This document shows positions 4,618-5,521 of a DNA stretch of 5,521 nt, piece by piece; the stretch's first letter is position 1, and every line of letters starts with the position of its first letter. Both the position numbers and the translations under genes were made by a program. This DNA is from an uncultured Spartobacteria bacterium (lineage in GTDB: Bacteria > Verrucomicrobiota > Verrucomicrobiia > Chthoniobacterales > UBA6821): NCBI GenBank assembly GCA_903831635.1, contig CAIKYN010000403.1:1-5521 (forward strand), in the 5' to 3' direction. Below the pieces are notes generated by a model. The model was not told where the DNA came from, searched no databases, and was given only the letters and a program-made list of their open reading frames with translations.

Positions 4618-5521
4618 ATGAAGTCGCCCTACCTGCCGCTGATTCTCCTCTCACTCTCGATGCCGATCTTTGGCGCCACGCCCCCACCACCAGATGTGAA
4701 GGGAGCATCCGTCGTGGTCGTTGATGCCAATTCCGGGGATGTTCTTTTTCAAAGGAATCCCGACGAGAAGCGCCCCGTCGGAAGCACCCAGAAACTCCTC
4801 ACCTCCCTCATCGTTGCCGAGCATGGGAACCTTGATAAGCAGGTCGTCATCGATCCCATTGATGAGATGGCTGAACCGACCACCCTTCAGTTAAAACCGG
4901 GCACCTCCTACACCAAGGGCACTCTCCTCACCGCACTTCTCGTGAAGAGCCCGAATGATGTCGCGCGGGCTCTCGGCCGTGATACCGGAGGAAGCCTGGA
5001 AGATTTTGCCAACTTGATGAACAGCAAGGCTGCAAGCCTTGGAATGAATTCCTCGCATTTTGTGAATCCAAACGGCCTGCCCGCCGATGACCAATATTCC
5101 ACGGCTGCGGATATGTCGAAGGTAGCTCGTGCCGCCTATGCCAACCCCGTTCTTCGCCCCATCATGGCGACCAAATATCTTCCTTTTCGATACGCCGACG
5201 GCCATGTCCACATGCTGCGCAACACGAACCAAACCATGAGGGACAACTGGTTCTGCACCGGCATGAAGACGGGATACACAGACAAGGCCAAGCATTGCCT
5301 CGTCTCCAGCGGAAGCTACAACGGCAAAGAGGTCATCACCGTCATTCTCGGGAGCACCAAGGAACGCGTCTTTACAGATTCTGCGCGCATGCTGCGCTGG
5401 GCTCTTGGCCTTCCCCAGGAGGGTAAGTCCACAACCACGGTTGCCAACCGGAAGCCTCATGCTCCGCAGGACTCGGCCAATCAAGTCGCTCCCAAGGTGA
5501 AAAAACATCGCCACCATCATA
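4618..5521 (+). CDS. D-alanyl-D-alanine carboxypeptidase, S11 / PBP5-like (cut by right edge)
   Basis: 301 codons are visible and the frame is still open at the window end. A signal peptide (MKSPYLPLILLSLSMPIFGA, then TPPPP) sends it to the periplasm. The three serine-peptidase motifs are present: S-x-x-K as STQK (Ser56 nucleophile, Lys59), S-x-N as SPN (111-113), and K-T-G in GMKTGYTDKAKHCLVSS (215-231). NSSHFVNPNGLPADDQYST (144-162) and the surrounding residues are typical of family S11. The enzyme removes the terminal D-Ala from peptidoglycan stem peptides and so limits cross-linking. The catalytic domain ends near residue 265. What follows is a Pro/Ser/Thr/Lys-rich stretch ending in KKHRHHH, not the beta-rich C-terminal domain of E. 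coli PBP5. It starts 56 bases after the TPR lipoprotein with no Shine-Dalgarno sequence and may share its transcript. The exact dacA/dacC/dacF-type subgroup cannot be set, so no symbol is given. Confidence 0.93.
   Translation, partial: MKSPYLPLILLSLSMPIFGATPPPPDVKGASVVVVDANSGDVLFQRNPDEKRPVGSTQKLLTSLIVAEHGNLDKQVVIDPIDEMAEPTTLQLKPGTSYTKGTLLTALLVKSPNDVARALGRDTGGSLEDFANLMNSKAASLGMNSSHFVNPNGLPADDQYSTAADMSKVARAAYANPVLRPIMATKYLPFRYADGHVHMLRNTNQTMRDNWFCTGMKTGYTDKAKHCLVSSGSYNGKEVITVILGSTKERVFTDSARMLRWALGLPQEGKSTTTVANRKPHAPQDSANQVAPKVKKHRHHH

Noticed and set aside
4891..5520. A 209-codon minus-strand open frame opposite the carboxypeptidase
   Set aside because: The plus strand codes for a clear S11 enzyme with signal peptide and three catalytic motifs; the antisense frame has no recognisable domain.

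Overview
The window carries seven protein-coding genes: five complete and two cut by the window edges. They form two groups that diverge from a roughly 140-base region at about 2909-3047. The protein set and the moderately GC-rich coding sequence point to a Gram-negative-type bacterium. My best guess is Verrucomicrobiota or a close relative. That guess rests on the style of the TPR lipoprotein (a final repeat that continues into ELARRHYQRALDLGA), on the STQK form of the carboxypeptidase active site, and on very weak Shine-Dalgarno signals. It is an inference, not something shown directly.

Leftward (minus-strand) group, in order of transcription: an ABCG/White-type ABC transporter half-molecule with a zinc-ribbon-like four-cysteine motif between its ATPase and membrane domains (2908-1079); an uncharacterised 74-residue basic protein (1035-811); pyrR (745-110); and the start of pyrB (113 to the left edge). 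The pyrR stop and pyrB start overlap as ATGA. A near-consensus sigma-70-type promoter (TTGACT, 17 bases, TAATAT) lies between the transporter and the small protein. Its predicted transcription start falls on or one base before the small protein's ATG, so that mRNA is probably leaderless. The promoter could also serve pyrR-pyrB, which would tie the small protein to pyrimidine synthesis and salvage.

Rightward (plus-strand) group: proC (pyrroline-5-carboxylate reductase, last step of proline synthesis), a TPR lipoprotein whose ATG overlaps the proC stop, and after 56 bases an S11-family D-alanyl-D-alanine carboxypeptidase that runs off the right edge. ProC is cytoplasmic. The other two are predicted to be exported, which suggests a cell-envelope role for the distal part of the cluster.

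Most of the window is ordinary housekeeping sequence. I see no mobile element, CRISPR array, rRNA, tRNA or convincing terminator, and no evidence of a wholly new system. The points most worth a second look are the zinc-ribbon insert in the ABC transporter, the leaderless-type promoter before the 74-residue protein, and the general lack of normally spaced ribosome binding sites.
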